Counted from the stretch's first letter, positions 1-10,892 are shown. The stretch is DNA of 64,000 nt from Frigidibacter sp. RF13 (GCF_026626305.1 NZ_JAPNUE010000001.1:1-64000); one strand, 5' to 3'. Numbers and translations: made by a program. Notes: generated by a model from the letters alone, not told the origin.

Positions 1-48
<48 letters not shown>

Positions 49-53
49 GTCGG

Positions 54-68
54 CCGGGCGAAGCCCGG
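54..68 (-). terminator. Short GC hairpin after gltA
   Basis: CCGGGC-GAA-GCCCGG forms a 6-bp stem with a 3-nt loop, 15 bases past the gltA stop codon. The expected U-tract cannot be judged because the sequence runs into the poly-C edge. It is a plausible 3' end for the citrate synthase mRNA. Confidence 0.4.
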
Positions 69-82
69 ACGAAATCCCGCTC

Positions 83-1375
83 TCAGCGCCCGCCGACCTC
101 GACATAATCGCGCCGCGTCGGCCCGACATAAAGCTGGCGCGGGCGGCCGATCTTCTGGGTCGGATCACCAATCATTTCCTTCCACTGCGAAATCCAGCCG
201 ATGGTGCGCGAGATCGCGAAAATCGGTGTGAACATCGACGTGGGGAAGCCCATCGCCTCAAGAATGATGCCGGAATAGAAATCGACGTTGGGATAGAGCT
301 TCTTCGAGATGAAATACTCATCCTCAAGCGCGATCCGCTCCAGCTCCTTGGCGACCTGCAACAGCGGGTTGTTGTGGACGCCCAGAAGCTCCAGCACCTC
401 GTCGGCGCTTTCCTTCATCACTTTGGCGCGCGGATCGAAGTTCTTGTAGACCCGGTGGCCGAAGCCCATCAGGCGGAAGCCGCTCGTCTTGTCCTTGGCC
501 TTGGCGATATATTCGGGGATCCGGTCGACGGTACCGATTTCCTTCAGCATCTCGAGGCAGGCCTGGTTCGCCCCGCCATGTGCGGGACCCCAGAGGCAAG
601 CAATGCCTGCGGCGATGCAGGCGAAGGGGTTGGCGCCCGACGATCCAGCCAGACGTACGGTCGAGGTCGAGGCATTCTGCTCATGATCGGCATGCAGCAT
701 CATGATCCGGTCCATCGCCCGCTCCAGCTCGGGCTGGACGACATAATCCTCACACGGGACCGCAAAGCACATATGCAGGAAGTTCCCCGCATAGGAGTGC
801 GAGTTCTTGGGGTAAACGAACGGCTGGCCGATCGAATATTTATAGGCCATTGCCGCGATCGTCGGCAGCTTGGCGATCATGCGGATCGCGGCCACCTCGC
901 GCTGCCAGGGATCGTTGATGTCGAGGCTGTCGTGATAGAAAGCCGACATCGCGCCCACGACGCCGACCATCGTCGCCATCGGATGGCTATCCCGGCGGAA
1001 GCCGCGGAAGAAATTGTGCATCTGCTCGTGCACCATGGTGTGGCGGGTCACGCGCAGTTCGAAATCCTTCATCTGCGCCTCGGTCGGCAGTTCGCCGTAA
1101 AGAAGCAGGTAGCAGACTTCGAGATGATGGGACTTGTCGGCCAGCTGTTCGATCGGATAGCCGCGATAGAGAAGCTCACCGAGATCGCCGTCGATATAGG
1201 TGATCGCGCTGTCGCAGGCCGCCGTCGAAGTGAAACCCGGATCGTAGGTGAAGACATCGCCCTCGGCATAGAGCTTGCGGATGTCGATCACATCGGGGCC
1301 GACGGTCGGCTTCAGGATCGGGAGCTCGAGTGTCTTGTCGCCGAAACTCAGCGTCGCCTTGGTTCTGTCGGCCAT
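83..1375 (-). CDS. gltA: Citrate synthase, type II
   Basis: Condenses acetyl-CoA and oxaloacetate to citrate, the entry step of the TCA cycle, in the cytoplasm. The 430-residue length fits the hexameric bacterial type II enzymes. The recognisable family motifs are [12 protein letters not shown], which holds a catalytic histidine region, and [17 protein letters not shown], which holds the substrate-binding His/Arg and the active-site area. I chose the ATG at 1375 ([10 protein letters not shown]) because an AAGGGGAGA ribosome site lies just upstream; the 19 extra in-frame codons further up have no such support. It lies downstream of gltX on the same strand with a 43-bp gap, a common alphaproteobacterial arrangement. 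The identification is secure. Confidence 0.97.
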   Translation of the reverse strand: MADRTKATLSFGDKTLELPILKPTVGPDVIDIRKLYAEGDVFTYDPGFTSTAACDSAITYIDGDLGELLYRGYPIEQLADKSHHLEVCYLLLYGELPTEAQMKDFELRVTRHTMVHEQMHNFFRGFRRDSHPMATMVGVVGAMSAFYHDSLDINDPWQREVAAIRMIAKLPTIAAMAYKYSIGQPFVYPKNSHSYAGNFLHMCFAVPCEDYVVQPELERAMDRIMMLHADHEQNASTSTVRLAGSSGANPFACIAAGIACLWGPAHGGANQACLEMLKEIGTVDRIPEYIAKAKDKTSGFRLMGFGHRVYKNFDPRAKVMKESADEVLELLGVHNNPLLQVAKELERIALEDEYFISKKLYPNVDFYSGIILEAMGFPTSMFTPIFAISRTIGWISQWKEMIGDPTQKIGRPRQLYVGPTRRDYVEVGGR

Positions 1376-1418
1376 AGTCTTCTCCCCTTGGTTCGGGCGC
1401 CCGTCCGGTGAGGGCCGG

Positions 1419-2819
1419 TCAGGCTGCCGCATCCATCAACCGGGCGAGCGTCTCTTCCCGCCCCAGAACAAGCATCATATCGAAGATCGACGGCGTGGCC
1501 GTCCGTCCGGCGAGCGCGGCGCGCAGAGGGGCGGCAAGCTTGCCCAACCCCAGCCCATGCGCCTCGGCCACGCGGGCCACGGCAGTTTCGAGTTCTTCGC
1601 GCTCCCAGCTAGCATTTCGCAGCTGCGGCGTCAATTCTTTCAGTATACCACGGGATACCGTATCGAGCACCTTTGCCGCCGCCTCGTCAGGCGCAATCGG
1701 TCTGGATTGCAGAACGAAATGTGCTTTTTCAATGAGTTGACCGAAGGTCTTGGCCCTGTCCTTCAGGCAGTAAAGACCGCGTGACATCAGCGTGCGCTGC
1801 GCTTCGGTCAGCGCGGGCTGGCCTGACGCTGCAAGAAATGCCTCAATTTCAGGCAGTAATGCTGCATCTGCACTGGCGGCGATATGTTGGCCGGAAATGT
1901 TTTCCAGTTTCTTGAAATCGAGCCGCGATGGCGAGCGGCCGATTCCATTCAGATCGAACCAGTCCCGCGCCTGATCGTCGGTGAAAAACTCGTCGTCGCC
2001 GTGGCTCCACCCCAGACGGCACAGGTAATTGCGCATGGCGGAAGCAGGGTATCCCATCGCCTGATAATCATGCAGGCCGACCGCGCCATGGCGCTTCGAC
2101 AGTTTCTTGCCGTCCGGCCCGTGGATCAGTGGAATATGCGCCCAGACCGGCACCGGCCAGTCCATCGCCTTGTAGATCTGGGTCTGCCGCGCGGCGTTGG
2201 TCAAATGGTCGTCCCCACGGATCACATGCGTGACGCCCATGTCGTGATCATCGACAACGACCGCCAGCATGTAGGTGGGTGTACCATCGGCGCGTAAACA
2301 AACCATATCATCCAGCTGATCATTGCCGAAGGTCACGTCGCCCTGTACCCGGTCGGCGATCACCGTCTGGCCCTCGCGCGGCGCTTTCAGGCGGATGACG
2401 AAAGGCATGTCGGGGAAGGTCGATGGATCGGCGTCGCGCCAGGGGCTTTGAAAAAGGGTCGAGCGGCCGTCGGCCCGCGCCGCCTCGCGGAAGGCTTCGA
2501 TTTCCTCTTGCGTGCAGAAGCATTTGTAGGCCGAGCCACGCTTCAGCATCTCACGCGCCACCTCTGCATGGCGGTCCTTGCGGTCGAACTGGCTGACGAC
2601 CTCGCCGTCCCAGTCGAGGCCGAGCCACGTGAGGCCCTTCAGGATCGCCTCGGTCGCCTCGGGGGTCGAGCGTTCCCGGTCGGTGTCCTCGATCCGGAGG
2701 AGGAACTTGCCGCCCCGGCCGCGTGCATAGAGCCAGTTGAAAAGCGCCGTGCGTGCCCCGCCGATATGCAGATAGCCGGTCGGAGAGGGGGCGAAACGGG
2801 TGACGACGGGAGAGGACAT
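1419..2819 (-). CDS. gltX: Glutamyl-tRNA synthetase
   Basis: Charges tRNA-Glu with glutamate using ATP; a class I aminoacyl-tRNA synthetase. The 466-residue protein opens with [20 protein letters not shown], which contains the HIGH-type signature (HIGG, residues 18-21). The KMSKS-equivalent KLSKR lies near residue 239. The frame stays open far upstream of the ATG at 2819, but that part is Arg/His-rich and unlike a synthetase, so I start at 2819. Many alphaproteobacteria carry two GltX paralogues, one of which helps make Gln-tRNA; which one this is cannot be decided here. It is divergent from comEC across a 78-bp gap and probably cotranscribed with gltA. Confidence 0.95.
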   Translation of the reverse strand: MSSPVVTRFAPSPTGYLHIGGARTALFNWLYARGRGGKFLLRIEDTDRERSTPEATEAILKGLTWLGLDWDGEVVSQFDRKDRHAEVAREMLKRGSAYKCFCTQEEIEAFREAARADGRSTLFQSPWRDADPSTFPDMPFVIRLKAPREGQTVIADRVQGDVTFGNDQLDDMVCLRADGTPTYMLAVVVDDHDMGVTHVIRGDDHLTNAARQTQIYKAMDWPVPVWAHIPLIHGPDGKKLSKRHGAVGLHDYQAMGYPASAMRNYLCRLGWSHGDDEFFTDDQARDWFDLNGIGRSPSRLDFKKLENISGQHIAASADAALLPEIEAFLAASGQPALTEAQRTLMSRGLYCLKDRAKTFGQLIEKAHFVLQSRPIAPDEAAAKVLDTVSRGILKELTPQLRNASWEREELETAVARVAEAHGLGLGKLAAPLRAALAGRTATPSIFDMMLVLGREETLARLMDAAA

Positions 2820-2897
2820 GGAAACGTTAACCTTTCGGAAACCAGAATGAGGAAATCCTGACCGCAGCGTTCTAGGCAATCGAGGGAAGCGAGACAA

Positions 2898-4967
2898 GTG
2901 CGGCACCTTTGGCTGGGACTTTCGGGCTCGCTCGCGTCGCCGCTCGTGGCGCTCGCGGCGCGACGCGGCACGCTTCTGCCCTGGGCACCGGTGTTTCTGT
3001 CGGTGGGCATCGGGCTCTACTTTGCGCTGGGATCGGAGCCCGCGAAGTCGGTGGTTCTTGCGGTGCTTTGCCTCGCGCTCCTTCTCTGGGCGGCGGGGCT
3101 CTTCGGGCCCGAGCTCGGCCGGTCCCCGGCCTTCGCCATGGCCCTCATCGCCGGGGGCTTCGTCCTTGCGGTGGCGCGCGCCCATCTGGTCGCGGCGCCG
3201 GTTCTGCCCTTCCGCTATTACGGCCCGGTCGAGGGGCGGATCGTCGATATCGACCGGTCCTTCTCGGACCAGATCCGCATCACGCTCGACGAGGTCCGCC
3301 TGAATGACGTCTCGGCAAAGAAAACCCCCACGCGGGTCAGGGTGGCTCTGCATGGCGACCAGATGGGCTTTGTGCCCGAGCCGGGCCTCATCGTGATGGT
3401 CACCGCGCATCTCGCGCCGCCCGACGGACCGGTGGCGCCGGGGGGCTTCGATTTTCAGCGCCTCGCCTGGTTTTCCGGCCTCGGCGCCGTCGGCTATGCC
3501 CGCAGTCCGCCGATGGTGGTCGAACGGCCCGAGGGGCATGGTTCGCTCGCGGCCTTCCGGCTTCGCATGCGATTGTCGTCGGCGATGCAGGCGGGGCGCG
3601 AAGGGCAGGCGATGGCCTTCGCCTCGGCTCTGATGACAGGCGACCGGTCGGGCGTGACGGCAGAGACGAACGAAGCGCTCCGCGCCTCGAACCTCTCGCA
3701 CATGGTCTCGATCTCGGGCCTGCATATGGGGCTACTGACCGGCTTCGTCTTTGCGCTTTTCCGCTACGGGCTCGCCTTGGCGCCGGTTCTCGGCCTCAGG
3801 ACCGACGGCAAGAAGATCGCCGCTATCGCGGCGCTTGGGGCGGCAACCTTCTATCTGTTCCTTGCGGGGCCTGAGGTCGCCACCCGCCGCGCCTATGTGA
3901 TGGCGGCGGTGATGCTTGTCGCGGTACTTTTTGACCGGCGGGCGATCTCGCTCCGCTCGCTCGCCATCGCGGCGCTCATCTGCCTCGTGTTGGAACCCGA
4001 AAGCCTGACGGAGCCTGGGTTCCAGATGTCCTTTGGCGCGACAGCGGCGCTGATCGCGGGGTTCGAGCAATGGACCAAGCACCAGCATCGCGTGCCCGCC
4101 GCGTTGCGACCCGGGCTGGTGATGGTGCTTTCCTCGCTGCTCGCAGGGACCGCGACGGCGCCGATTGCGGCGGCTCATTTCAACCGGATCGCGGAATATG
4201 GGCTTCTGGCCAACCTCCTGACCGTGCCGGTGATGGGGACAGTGGTGATGCCTGCGGGGGTCATCGCGGCTTTGCTCGCGCCCCTCGGCCTTGCTGGGCC
4301 GGCGCTTTGGGTGATGGAGAAAGGATCCGCCTTCATCCTCTGGGTCGCGGCTTGGGTCTCGGGCATGAAGGGTGCGGTGGTGACGGTGCCGACGCCACCC
4401 GACATGGTTTTGCCGTTTCTGGGGTTCTGCGGCGCGGCGCTCATGATCGGCGGGGCACGCTGGGTCCGGGCGGGCGGTGCAGGCGGTGTTGTCCTGGCGC
4501 TTATCCTTTGGGGAGGGGCGGAGCGGCCGGACCTGTTGATCTCTGGCGATGGCACCCTCGTCGGGCTGATGACGGCGGAGGGGCGGGCATTGTCGAAGGA
4601 AAAAGGCGGGGGCTTCGTCGCCAAGAGCTGGCTTGAGGACGACGGCGATCCGGCCGATCAACCGACCGCCGCCGCCCGCGTGGCCTTCAGCGGAAAGAAA
4701 GGCGCGCTTCAGGCCGATTTCGCCGACCTTACGATTCTCGTTTTCACCGGCAAGGGGTCAGCGGCGCGGGCAGAAGGAAGTTGCGCGGCCAATTCGCTGG
4801 TTGTCCTCAGCGAGGATTGGGCGGGTGCGGACGGGACCTGCGTGCTTTTCGACCGCCAGAAACTGAAGGCAACCGGGGCGCTCGCGCTCTACCGCGAGGC
4901 GGGCGGATTGCGCATCCTGTCGGCGAAGGATTGGGCGGGCGAGCGGCTGTGGAACCGCGGGCGCTAA
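2898..4967 (+). CDS. comEC: ComEC/Rec2-family competence membrane protein
   Basis: Forms the inner-membrane channel that carries single-stranded DNA into the cytoplasm in naturally competent bacteria. The 689-residue protein has several N-terminal membrane segments, then a ComEC_N-like (DUF4131) region, then the competence domain with the conserved [10 protein letters not shown] segment near residue 275 and repeated hydrophobic helices. The C-terminal 150 residues are short and lack a recognisable metallo-beta-lactamase HxHxDH motif, so the nuclease-like domain of full-length ComEC seems degenerate or missing, as in many alphaproteobacteria. The start is GTG at 2898. It converges with ung, 3 bases apart. 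Whether the organism is competent is unknown. Confidence 0.85.
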   Translation: MRHLWLGLSGSLASPLVALAARRGTLLPWAPVFLSVGIGLYFALGSEPAKSVVLAVLCLALLLWAAGLFGPELGRSPAFAMALIAGGFVLAVARAHLVAAPVLPFRYYGPVEGRIVDIDRSFSDQIRITLDEVRLNDVSAKKTPTRVRVALHGDQMGFVPEPGLIVMVTAHLAPPDGPVAPGGFDFQRLAWFSGLGAVGYARSPPMVVERPEGHGSLAAFRLRMRLSSAMQAGREGQAMAFASALMTGDRSGVTAETNEALRASNLSHMVSISGLHMGLLTGFVFALFRYGLALAPVLGLRTDGKKIAAIAALGAATFYLFLAGPEVATRRAYVMAAVMLVAVLFDRRAISLRSLAIAALICLVLEPESLTEPGFQMSFGATAALIAGFEQWTKHQHRVPAALRPGLVMVLSSLLAGTATAPIAAAHFNRIAEYGLLANLLTVPVMGTVVMPAGVIAALLAPLGLAGPALWVMEKGSAFILWVAAWVSGMKGAVVTVPTPPDMVLPFLGFCGAALMIGGARWVRAGGAGGVVLALILWGGAERPDLLISGDGTLVGLMTAEGRALSKEKGGGFVAKSWLEDDGDPADQPTAAARVAFSGKKGALQADFADLTILVFTGKGSAARAEGSCAANSLVVLSEDWAGADGTCVLFDRQKLKATGALALYREAGGLRILSAKDWAGERLWNRGR

Positions 4968-4970
4968 GCC

Positions 4971-5606
4971 TCAGACCCAGCGGATCGGTGGCTCGCCCCG
5001 TTCGGACAGCCAGCCATTGATCCGGCTGAAGGGGCGGGAGCCGAAGAAACCGCGCCGCGCCGATAGCGGCGAGGGATGGGCGCTTTCGAGGATCAGGTGA
5101 TCGCCCGGGACGATATGGCGGGCCAACGCCTGCGCGTGGCCCCCCCAGAGGAGGAAGGCGGTGGGCTTCTGCGAGACGCGCGCGAGCACCTCCTCGGCCA
5201 GCCTTTGCCAGCCGAGCCCTGTGTGCCCCCCGGCCTCTGCGGCCGGGACGCTGAGGCAGGTGTTAAGCAGGAGCACCCCCTGTTGCGCCCATCCGCGCAG
5301 ATCTCCGTTGGCAGGTCTCGTGCCGACATCTGCCTCCATCTCCTTGAAGATATTGGACAAGGAGCGGGGCAGGGGGCTGACCTCCGGCTCGACCGAAAAG
5401 GCGAGGCCGTGGGCGTGCCCCGGCGTCGGATAGGGATCCTGACCGAGGATCACCACGCGCACCGCGTCTGGCGGTGTCAGCGCCAGAGCGGCGAAGCGCT
5501 GACCCTCCGGCGGCAGAATGAGGCGCGGATCGGCGGCGATGGCGGCGCTGAGTGCGGGCCAATAACGGGTGAAGAAGGGCAGGTCGGCCCAAGCGGGCGG
5601 GATCAT
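4971..5606 (-). CDS. ung: Uracil-DNA glycosylase, family 1
   Basis: Removes uracil from DNA after cytosine deamination or dUTP incorporation, starting base excision repair. The 211-residue protein carries the catalytic water-activating loop GQDPYP (residues 55-60), the LLLNTCLSV uracil-binding strand (112-120) and the minor-groove HPSPLSA loop with its catalytic His (177-183). The ATG at 5606 lies 4 bases after the trpD stop on the same strand, so it looks like the last gene of a trpG-trpD-ung unit. That placement is unusual: in related genomes I expect trpC, moaC, moeA and lexA here (see findings). Confidence 0.95.
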   Translation of the reverse strand: MIPPAWADLPFFTRYWPALSAAIAADPRLILPPEGQRFAALALTPPDAVRVVILGQDPYPTPGHAHGLAFSVEPEVSPLPRSLSNIFKEMEADVGTRPANGDLRGWAQQGVLLLNTCLSVPAAEAGGHTGLGWQRLAEEVLARVSQKPTAFLLWGGHAQALARHIVPGDHLILESAHPSPLSARRGFFGSRPFSRINGWLSERGEPPIRWV

Positions 5607-5610
5607 CCCT

Positions 5611-6627
5611 TCAGGCCGCCGACGTGATGCGTGCGAGTGTCGCGATCTTTTCCTTCGCGGCCCCGGTATCGATGCTGGTGGCGGCGAGTCCGACGCCGTC
5701 GGACAGTTTACCCACCCGACCCGCGACCATAAGCGCGGCGGCGGCGTTCAGCAGGACCGCGTCGCGGTAGGCGCCGCCCTCGCCATCGAGCAGCGCGCGG
5801 AAGGCGATCGCATTCTCCTCGGGCGTGCCGCCCATGATCGCTTCGAACGGGTGGGTCGGCAGGCCCGCGTCGGCGGGCGTGACCTCGAACTCGTCGACCG
5901 TGCCGCCGTCCAGCGCTGCGACAGAGGTCGGCCCAGCGATCGACATCTCGTCCGTGCCGTCCGAACCATGCACCAGCCAGGCCCGTTCGGACCCGAGCGC
6001 GCCCAGCACCTCGGCCATGGGCCGGATCCAGGCCCGCGCAAAGGCGCCGGTCAGCTGTCGCTTCACCCCGGCGGGGTTGGTCAGGGGCCCGAGCAGGTTG
6101 AAGACGGTGCGCGTGCCCAGTTCGGCCCGCGTCGGCATCACATGGCGGATCGCCGGATGGTGCATCGGCGCCATCATGAAGGCGATGCCCGCCTCGGAAA
6201 GCGCCTGTTCCACTACCTCCGGCCCGACCATCACATTGACGCCGAGCTGGGTCAGCGCGTCCGCCGCGCCGGATTTGGAAGAAAGATTGCGGTTGCCGTG
6301 CTTGGCCACCACCTGGCCCGTGCCCGCCACAACGAAGGCGGTCGCGGTCGAGATATTGAGCGTTCCCTTGCCGTCGCCACCGGTGCCGACAATATCCATC
6401 GCGCCTTCAGGCGCCCGGACCGCATGGCACTTCGAGCGCATCACATGGGCGGCGGCGGCGATCTCTTCGACCGTTTCACCGCGCGTGCGCAGCGCCATCA
6501 AGAGCCCGCCCATCTGGCTTGGGGTCGCGGCGCCGTCGAACAGGGCCTCAAAGGCGGTCTCCGCCTCGGCCCGCGTCAGCGGCCGGTCGGCGGCGATGCC
6601 GATCAGCGGGCGCAGGTCGGCACTCAT
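5611..6627 (-). CDS. trpD: Anthranilate phosphoribosyltransferase
   Basis: Transfers phosphoribose from PRPP to anthranilate, the second committed step of tryptophan biosynthesis. The 338-residue length is typical. The PRPP/Mg loop [15 protein letters not shown] is at residues 81-95 and the family signature KHGNRNLSS at 109-117. The start overlaps the trpG stop in a TCAT/ATGA arrangement at 6624-6627, which indicates translational coupling. The expected next gene trpC (indole-3-glycerol-phosphate synthase) does not follow; ung does. Confidence 0.96.
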   Translation of the reverse strand: MSADLRPLIGIAADRPLTRAEAETAFEALFDGAATPSQMGGLLMALRTRGETVEEIAAAAHVMRSKCHAVRAPEGAMDIVGTGGDGKGTLNISTATAFVVAGTGQVVAKHGNRNLSSKSGAADALTQLGVNVMVGPEVVEQALSEAGIAFMMAPMHHPAIRHVMPTRAELGTRTVFNLLGPLTNPAGVKRQLTGAFARAWIRPMAEVLGALGSERAWLVHGSDGTDEMSIAGPTSVAALDGGTVDEFEVTPADAGLPTHPFEAIMGGTPEENAIAFRALLDGEGGAYRDAVLLNAAAALMVAGRVGKLSDGVGLAATSIDTGAAKEKIATLARITSAA

Positions 6628-7217
6628 GCCGCCGCTCCAAGCGGCACGTTGGCGCTTTCGAGGAAGTTCCGCAGCATCTGGTGGCCATGTTCCGATGCAA
6701 TGCTTTCGGGGTGGAACTGCACGCCTTCGATCGGCAGGTCGCGGTGCCTGAGCCCCATGATCGTGCCGTCTTCAAGCCAGGCGGTAACCTCCAGGCATTC
6801 GGGCAGGCTGTCGCGCTCGACGATCAGCGAATGATAGCGCGTCGCCGCGAAGGGTGAGGGCAGGCCGCGGAACATGCCCTGGCCGGAATGGTGCATCGTC
6901 CCCATCTTGCCATGCACGATCTCATGGCAGCGCACCACGCGGCCGCCAAATGCCTCGCCGATGGTTTGATGGCCAAGGCAGACGCCCAGAAGCGGTGTGC
7001 GGGTTTCCGCCGCAGCGGCGGTCAGAGCGAGGCAAATCCCGGCCTGCGCCGGATCGCAGGGCCCGGGCGACAGGACGATCGCGTCCGCCTTCATCGCCAT
7101 CGCTTCCTGCACATCCAGTGCATCATTGCGCCGCACGATGACATTCGCCCCGATCTCGCCGAAATAATGCACAAGATTGTAGGTGAAACTGTCGTAATTA
7201 TCGATGAGCAAGAGCAT
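6624..7217 (-). CDS. trpG: Anthranilate synthase component II (glutamine amidotransferase)
   Basis: Supplies ammonia from glutamine to TrpE for anthranilate synthesis. The 197-residue class I amidotransferase shows the N-terminal [11 protein letters not shown] signature, the nucleophile Cys80 in GVCLGHQ, and the His169/Glu171 pair in FHPES. I place the start at the ATG at 7217, preceded by AAAGGA; 29 further in-frame codons upstream do not look like the family. It could alternatively or additionally serve para-aminobenzoate synthesis, as some TrpG proteins do, but the coupling with trpD favours the tryptophan role. It is divergent from the deacetylase gene across 179 bp. Confidence 0.95.
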   Translation of the reverse strand: MLLLIDNYDSFTYNLVHYFGEIGANVIVRRNDALDVQEAMAMKADAIVLSPGPCDPAQAGICLALTAAAAETRTPLLGVCLGHQTIGEAFGGRVVRCHEIVHGKMGTMHHSGQGMFRGLPSPFAATRYHSLIVERDSLPECLEVTAWLEDGTIMGLRHRDLPIEGVQFHPESIASEHGHQMLRNFLESANVPLGAAA

Positions 7218-7396
7218 CGCAGGTCCTTTCAGCGGCACGCGGGGATCTGGAAATGGACGTCCGTCACATTCTGGGTGAACCCCGGCGCATGTCGGGCTAT
7301 ACATGAGGGAAGCCGCGTCTCGGGGTCAAGGGTGGGTCGTCACGATCTGGCCGAGGATGCGGGAGAAAAGAACGGGCAGAGGCACCGGAGGTCGGG

Positions 7397-9364
7397 GTGA
7401 GCAGAAGCTATGTCGCCGGAAGCGTGACGGGTGTTGTCCTGTCGCTTGTAGGGTTTGGGGTGATCTCCACGGTCGCCCCGCCGCCAACCGGGCATCAGGA
7501 CCATAATCAGGCGCCTGAGGAAACTGCGGTTCAGGTGCCCGAGGCGGTGGCGCCTGTCACCGAGACGACCGAAGCCGATGCGCCTGCCGCACCCGAAAGT
7601 GCGGATGCAGGCGCCCCTGAAGCGGCGATCCTTGATGTGCCCGAAGGGTCCGAGTTCGACGCGGCCAAGGGTGATACCGTCGCCGCGCTGCCCGAGGCGG
7701 AGCCCGCGCCGGAGGCAGAGGCGGATCAGGCCAGCGCCGCCCCTGCCGCCGAACCCGCGCCAGCCTTGAGCGAAACTACGCCTCCGGCTGCACCCGACAG
7801 CGGGCCGGTCGCGTCACTGCAGGCGGATCAGACCGTATCGGAGGGATCTGCCCCTGACCTGCCCGCGGCGGAAGTGCCCATTGCGGAACCGTCGCCCGCC
7901 GCTACACTTGCGGCCCCCGAGGGGACGGCCCATGCTTCGGGCGCGGGGCAGCAGGGCGGGCCGCCCTCGCCCGGTCAGTCAATCGATATCGCCCTCGCCG
8001 AACCGGCTGACCAACCGACCGAAGATGCGGCAGCAGCGACCGACGCCCCGTCAACCTCGGCAGAGGCCCAGCAAGAGGAAGCTCCGACGCCGGCAGCCGC
8101 TGCGACCGGCGAGATGACCAACGACGCAGAGGCAGATGCAGAGGCAGAGCCGGAAGCGCAGGCCATGCCTGTCACTGCGCCGGCCGAGGCGGCGACCGAA
8201 CCGGCCGTGGAAGCGCCATCCGCTGATGCGGCGGCGCCGGTTGAACCAGCGTCGGACACGGTGGCGGAGGCCGCGCCCTCCGTTGATCCTGCGCAGGAAC
8301 CTGCACCGGAGCCCGAACCCGCGCCGCAGCCGTCCGCCGAACCTGAAACAGGGGCCTCGCCTGAAGTCGTGGCTGAGCCCGGCCCGGAAGCGGCACCCGA
8401 GGAACCCGCCGCTCTGCCTGCCAGCGACCCAGAGGTCACCGCAGAGCCTGCATCCGAGCCCGCCCCGGAAGACAGCGGCAAACCCAAGATCCTGACGCTC
8501 GACCCGGCGACTGCGCCGGAGGGGCAGGGAACCGCTGCGCTTGGCCGTGAAGTGCCGGGCGTCAAGATCCTTCGGCCGCCGACGGCGGACGCTGCCGACG
8601 AAAGCTCCGCAGCGGAGGCCAAGTCCGCGGAAGAGGGCCTTCCCGACACGGCGTCCGAAGCGATGCCCGATGGCCAGGTCCCGCCCCTGAAGGCCTATGC
8701 GGCCGCCTTCGAAAATCCCGACGCGCGTCCGCCGCTTGCGGTAATCATCCTCGACGTAGGTACGGCGGCGGGCGGGCTCGATCCGTCCGCATTGGCGGCA
8801 TTGCCCTTCGCCGCGACCGTCGCCGTCGATCCGCTCGCACCGGATGCGGCGGACCGTGAGACCGCGCTGCGGTCTGCGGGGGCGGAAGTGGCAATCTTCG
8901 CGGGCGACTTGCCGCAGGGCGCGACGCCCGCCGATATGGAAGTGGCTTATCAGAGCTATGTGCAGGCCCTGCCGCATTCGGTCGCGCTGATCGGCCTGCC
9001 TGGCGCGGCTTTCCAAAAACAAAGCCTCGATGCCCAGCATATGGCGGCGCTTCTGGCGACCGATGGGCGGGGCTTCATCACCTTCGCTCAGGGCCTGAAC
9101 GCGGCCCGTCGTGCGGCGGAAAAGGCAGGCGCGCCTGTGGCTTCGGTCGACCGGCTGATCACGGTGGAGGATGCAAAGGGCGGCGCACTGGCGCGCGAGC
9201 TTGACAAGCTTGCCTTCAGTGCCGCGCAGAAAGGATCGGCGGTAATCGCGATCCCATCGACGGCCGAGGCGATCACCGGGCTTATCGCCTGGAGCGGCTC
9301 CAATGCCGCAGGATCGGTGGCGCTGGCGCCCGTATCGGCACTGATGAACGCGAACGGCGGCTGA
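7397..9364 (+). CDS. Divergent polysaccharide deacetylase with long Pro/Ala/Glu-rich linker
   Basis: The 655-residue protein has an N-terminal hydrophobic anchor (about residues 8-27). A very long low-complexity stretch follows, rich in Ala, Pro and Glu (about 30-420). The C-terminal domain (about 440-655) starts near PPLAVIILDVG and resembles the YibQ/DUF610 family of divergent polysaccharide deacetylases. The linker probably spans the periplasm towards peptidoglycan; this is inference. The GTG start at 7397 has GGAG six bases upstream. It sits on the opposite strand between trpE and trpG, a position I associate with other Rhodobacteraceae. The substrate is unknown, and catalytic metal residues are not obvious to me. 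Confidence 0.75.
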   Translation: MSRSYVAGSVTGVVLSLVGFGVISTVAPPPTGHQDHNQAPEETAVQVPEAVAPVTETTEADAPAAPESADAGAPEAAILDVPEGSEFDAAKGDTVAALPEAEPAPEAEADQASAAPAAEPAPALSETTPPAAPDSGPVASLQADQTVSEGSAPDLPAAEVPIAEPSPAATLAAPEGTAHASGAGQQGGPPSPGQSIDIALAEPADQPTEDAAAATDAPSTSAEAQQEEAPTPAAAATGEMTNDAEADAEAEPEAQAMPVTAPAEAATEPAVEAPSADAAAPVEPASDTVAEAAPSVDPAQEPAPEPEPAPQPSAEPETGASPEVVAEPGPEAAPEEPAALPASDPEVTAEPASEPAPEDSGKPKILTLDPATAPEGQGTAALGREVPGVKILRPPTADAADESSAAEAKSAEEGLPDTASEAMPDGQVPPLKAYAAAFENPDARPPLAVIILDVGTAAGGLDPSALAALPFAATVAVDPLAPDAADRETALRSAGAEVAIFAGDLPQGATPADMEVAYQSYVQALPHSVALIGLPGAAFQKQSLDAQHMAALLATDGRGFITFAQGLNAARRAAEKAGAPVASVDRLITVEDAKGGALARELDKLAFSAAQKGSAVIAIPSTAEAITGLIAWSGSNAAGSVALAPVSALMNANGG

Positions 9365-9380
9365 TCAGCCGCCTTTCGCC

Positions 9381-10892
9381 TCAACCGTTACCGCGCCGGA
9401 TGAAGAGGCCCGCGTCTTCGGCCGCGCGTTTCAGCGCCTTGGATTTGTTGACGGTTTCCTGGAATTCCGCCTCGGGGTCGCTGTCAAAGACGACGCCGCC
9501 ACCCGCCTGAATATAGAGCTTTTCATCCTTTACCACGGCGGTGCGCAGCGCGATGCACATGTCCATCTCGCCATTGGCGGCGAAATAGCCGACCCCGCCG
9601 CCATAGATGCCGCGCTTTTCCGGCTCCAGCTCGTCGATGATCTCCATTGCCCTGACCTTGGGCGCGCCCGAGACGGTGCCTGCGGGCAGGCCTGCCAGCA
9701 GCGCCGACAAGGCATCATGGTCGGGGCTGAGTTCGCCCACCACGTTCGACACGATATGCATGACGTGGCTGTAACGTTCGATGATGAACTTCTCGGTCGG
9801 GTGAACGGTGCCGACCTTCGCCACCCGGCCCACATCGTTGCGACCGAGGTCGAGCAGCATCAGATGTTCGGCCAGTTCTTTCTTGTCGGCCAGCAGATCG
9901 GCCTCGTGCGCCTTGTCTTCTTCCGCCGTTCGGCCACGCGGGCGGGTGCCGGCGATCGGGCGGATCGTCACCTCGCCGTCGCGGACGCGCACGAGGATTT
10001 CGGGCGAACAGCCGACGATATGGAAGCCGCCGAAGTTGAAGAAGGTCAGGAAGGGTGAGGGGTTCGTGCGGCGGACCGACCGGTAGAAGGCGAAGGGCGG
10101 CAGCTTGAAATCCGCCGTCCAGCGCTGCGAGGGCACGACCTGAAAGATGTCGCCCGCGCGGATATAGTCCTTGGCCTTCTCGACCGCCGCCCGGTAGCCT
10201 TCTGGCGTGAAGTTCGACTTCATCTCGCCCAAGAGTGCGGCGTCACCCAGCGCCCGCGTCTCACCCGCAGGCGCGCGTTCCAGATCGCGCACCGCGTCCA
10301 TCACCCGTTCGGCCGCCTGCGCGTAGGCAGCCCGCGCGCTCAGACCCGTTCCCGCCCATGCGGGCGAGCAGACGGTCACCTCGCCCTTCACGCCGTCGAG
10401 CACCGCCACGACGGTCGGGCGCATCAGGACGGCATCGGGCACGCCAATCGGATCGGGATTGATGTTCGGCAGATGCTCCACCAGCCGGATCATGTCGTAG
10501 CCGAGATAACCGAAAAGCCCCGCCGCAATGGCGGGAAGGCCTTCGGGCATGTCCATACGGCTTTCGGCAATCAGGGCGCGCAGCGTTTCCAGCGGGTGAC
10601 CTGCAAGTGGTTCGAAAGCCTCGGCGTCAAAGCGCGCCTGCCGGTTGATCCGGCTTTGCTCGCCCCGGCAGTCCCAGATGACATCGGGCTTCAGCCCCAC
10701 GACGGAATAGCGCCCGCGCACCTCGCCGCCGGTCACCGATTCCAGCATGAAGCTCATCGGCCCGGCATCGGCGAGCTTCAGCATCAGCGAGACCGGCGTG
10801 TCGAGGTCGGCTGCAAGGCGGGCATAAACGAGCTGGTTCTCGCCGCGCGCCCAACCGGCCTCGAACGCCTCGTATGAAGGGAAAAGCGCCAA
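9381..10892 (-). CDS. trpE: Anthranilate synthase component I
   Basis: Converts chorismate plus ammonia to anthranilate. At 503 residues it has the expected length, with the N-terminal feedback-binding region and the C-terminal chorismate-binding domain. Visible signatures include PSPFLTFFNFGGFHIVGCSPE, IRPIAGTRPRGRT, LDLGRNDVGRV, TVSGAPKVRAMEI and a C-terminal GGGVVFDSDPE. The start is a TTG at 10892, with AGGA six bases upstream that overlaps the stop region of ppiD, so the two genes are closely coupled. I saw no Trp-rich leader peptide between ppiD and trpE, because the gap is only 8 bases. Confidence 0.95.
   Translation of the reverse strand: MALFPSYEAFEAGWARGENQLVYARLAADLDTPVSLMLKLADAGPMSFMLESVTGGEVRGRYSVVGLKPDVIWDCRGEQSRINRQARFDAEAFEPLAGHPLETLRALIAESRMDMPEGLPAIAAGLFGYLGYDMIRLVEHLPNINPDPIGVPDAVLMRPTVVAVLDGVKGEVTVCSPAWAGTGLSARAAYAQAAERVMDAVRDLERAPAGETRALGDAALLGEMKSNFTPEGYRAAVEKAKDYIRAGDIFQVVPSQRWTADFKLPPFAFYRSVRRTNPSPFLTFFNFGGFHIVGCSPEILVRVRDGEVTIRPIAGTRPRGRTAEEDKAHEADLLADKKELAEHLMLLDLGRNDVGRVAKVGTVHPTEKFIIERYSHVMHIVSNVVGELSPDHDALSALLAGLPAGTVSGAPKVRAMEIIDELEPEKRGIYGGGVGYFAANGEMDMCIALRTAVVKDEKLYIQAGGGVVFDSDPEAEFQETVNKSKALKRAAEDAGLFIRRGNG

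Noticed and set aside
374..1411. Long plus-strand open frame opposite gltA
   Set aside because: Its Arg/His/Ala-rich translation resembles no protein family and it mirrors a secure citrate synthase gene; long antisense frames are common in high-GC DNA.
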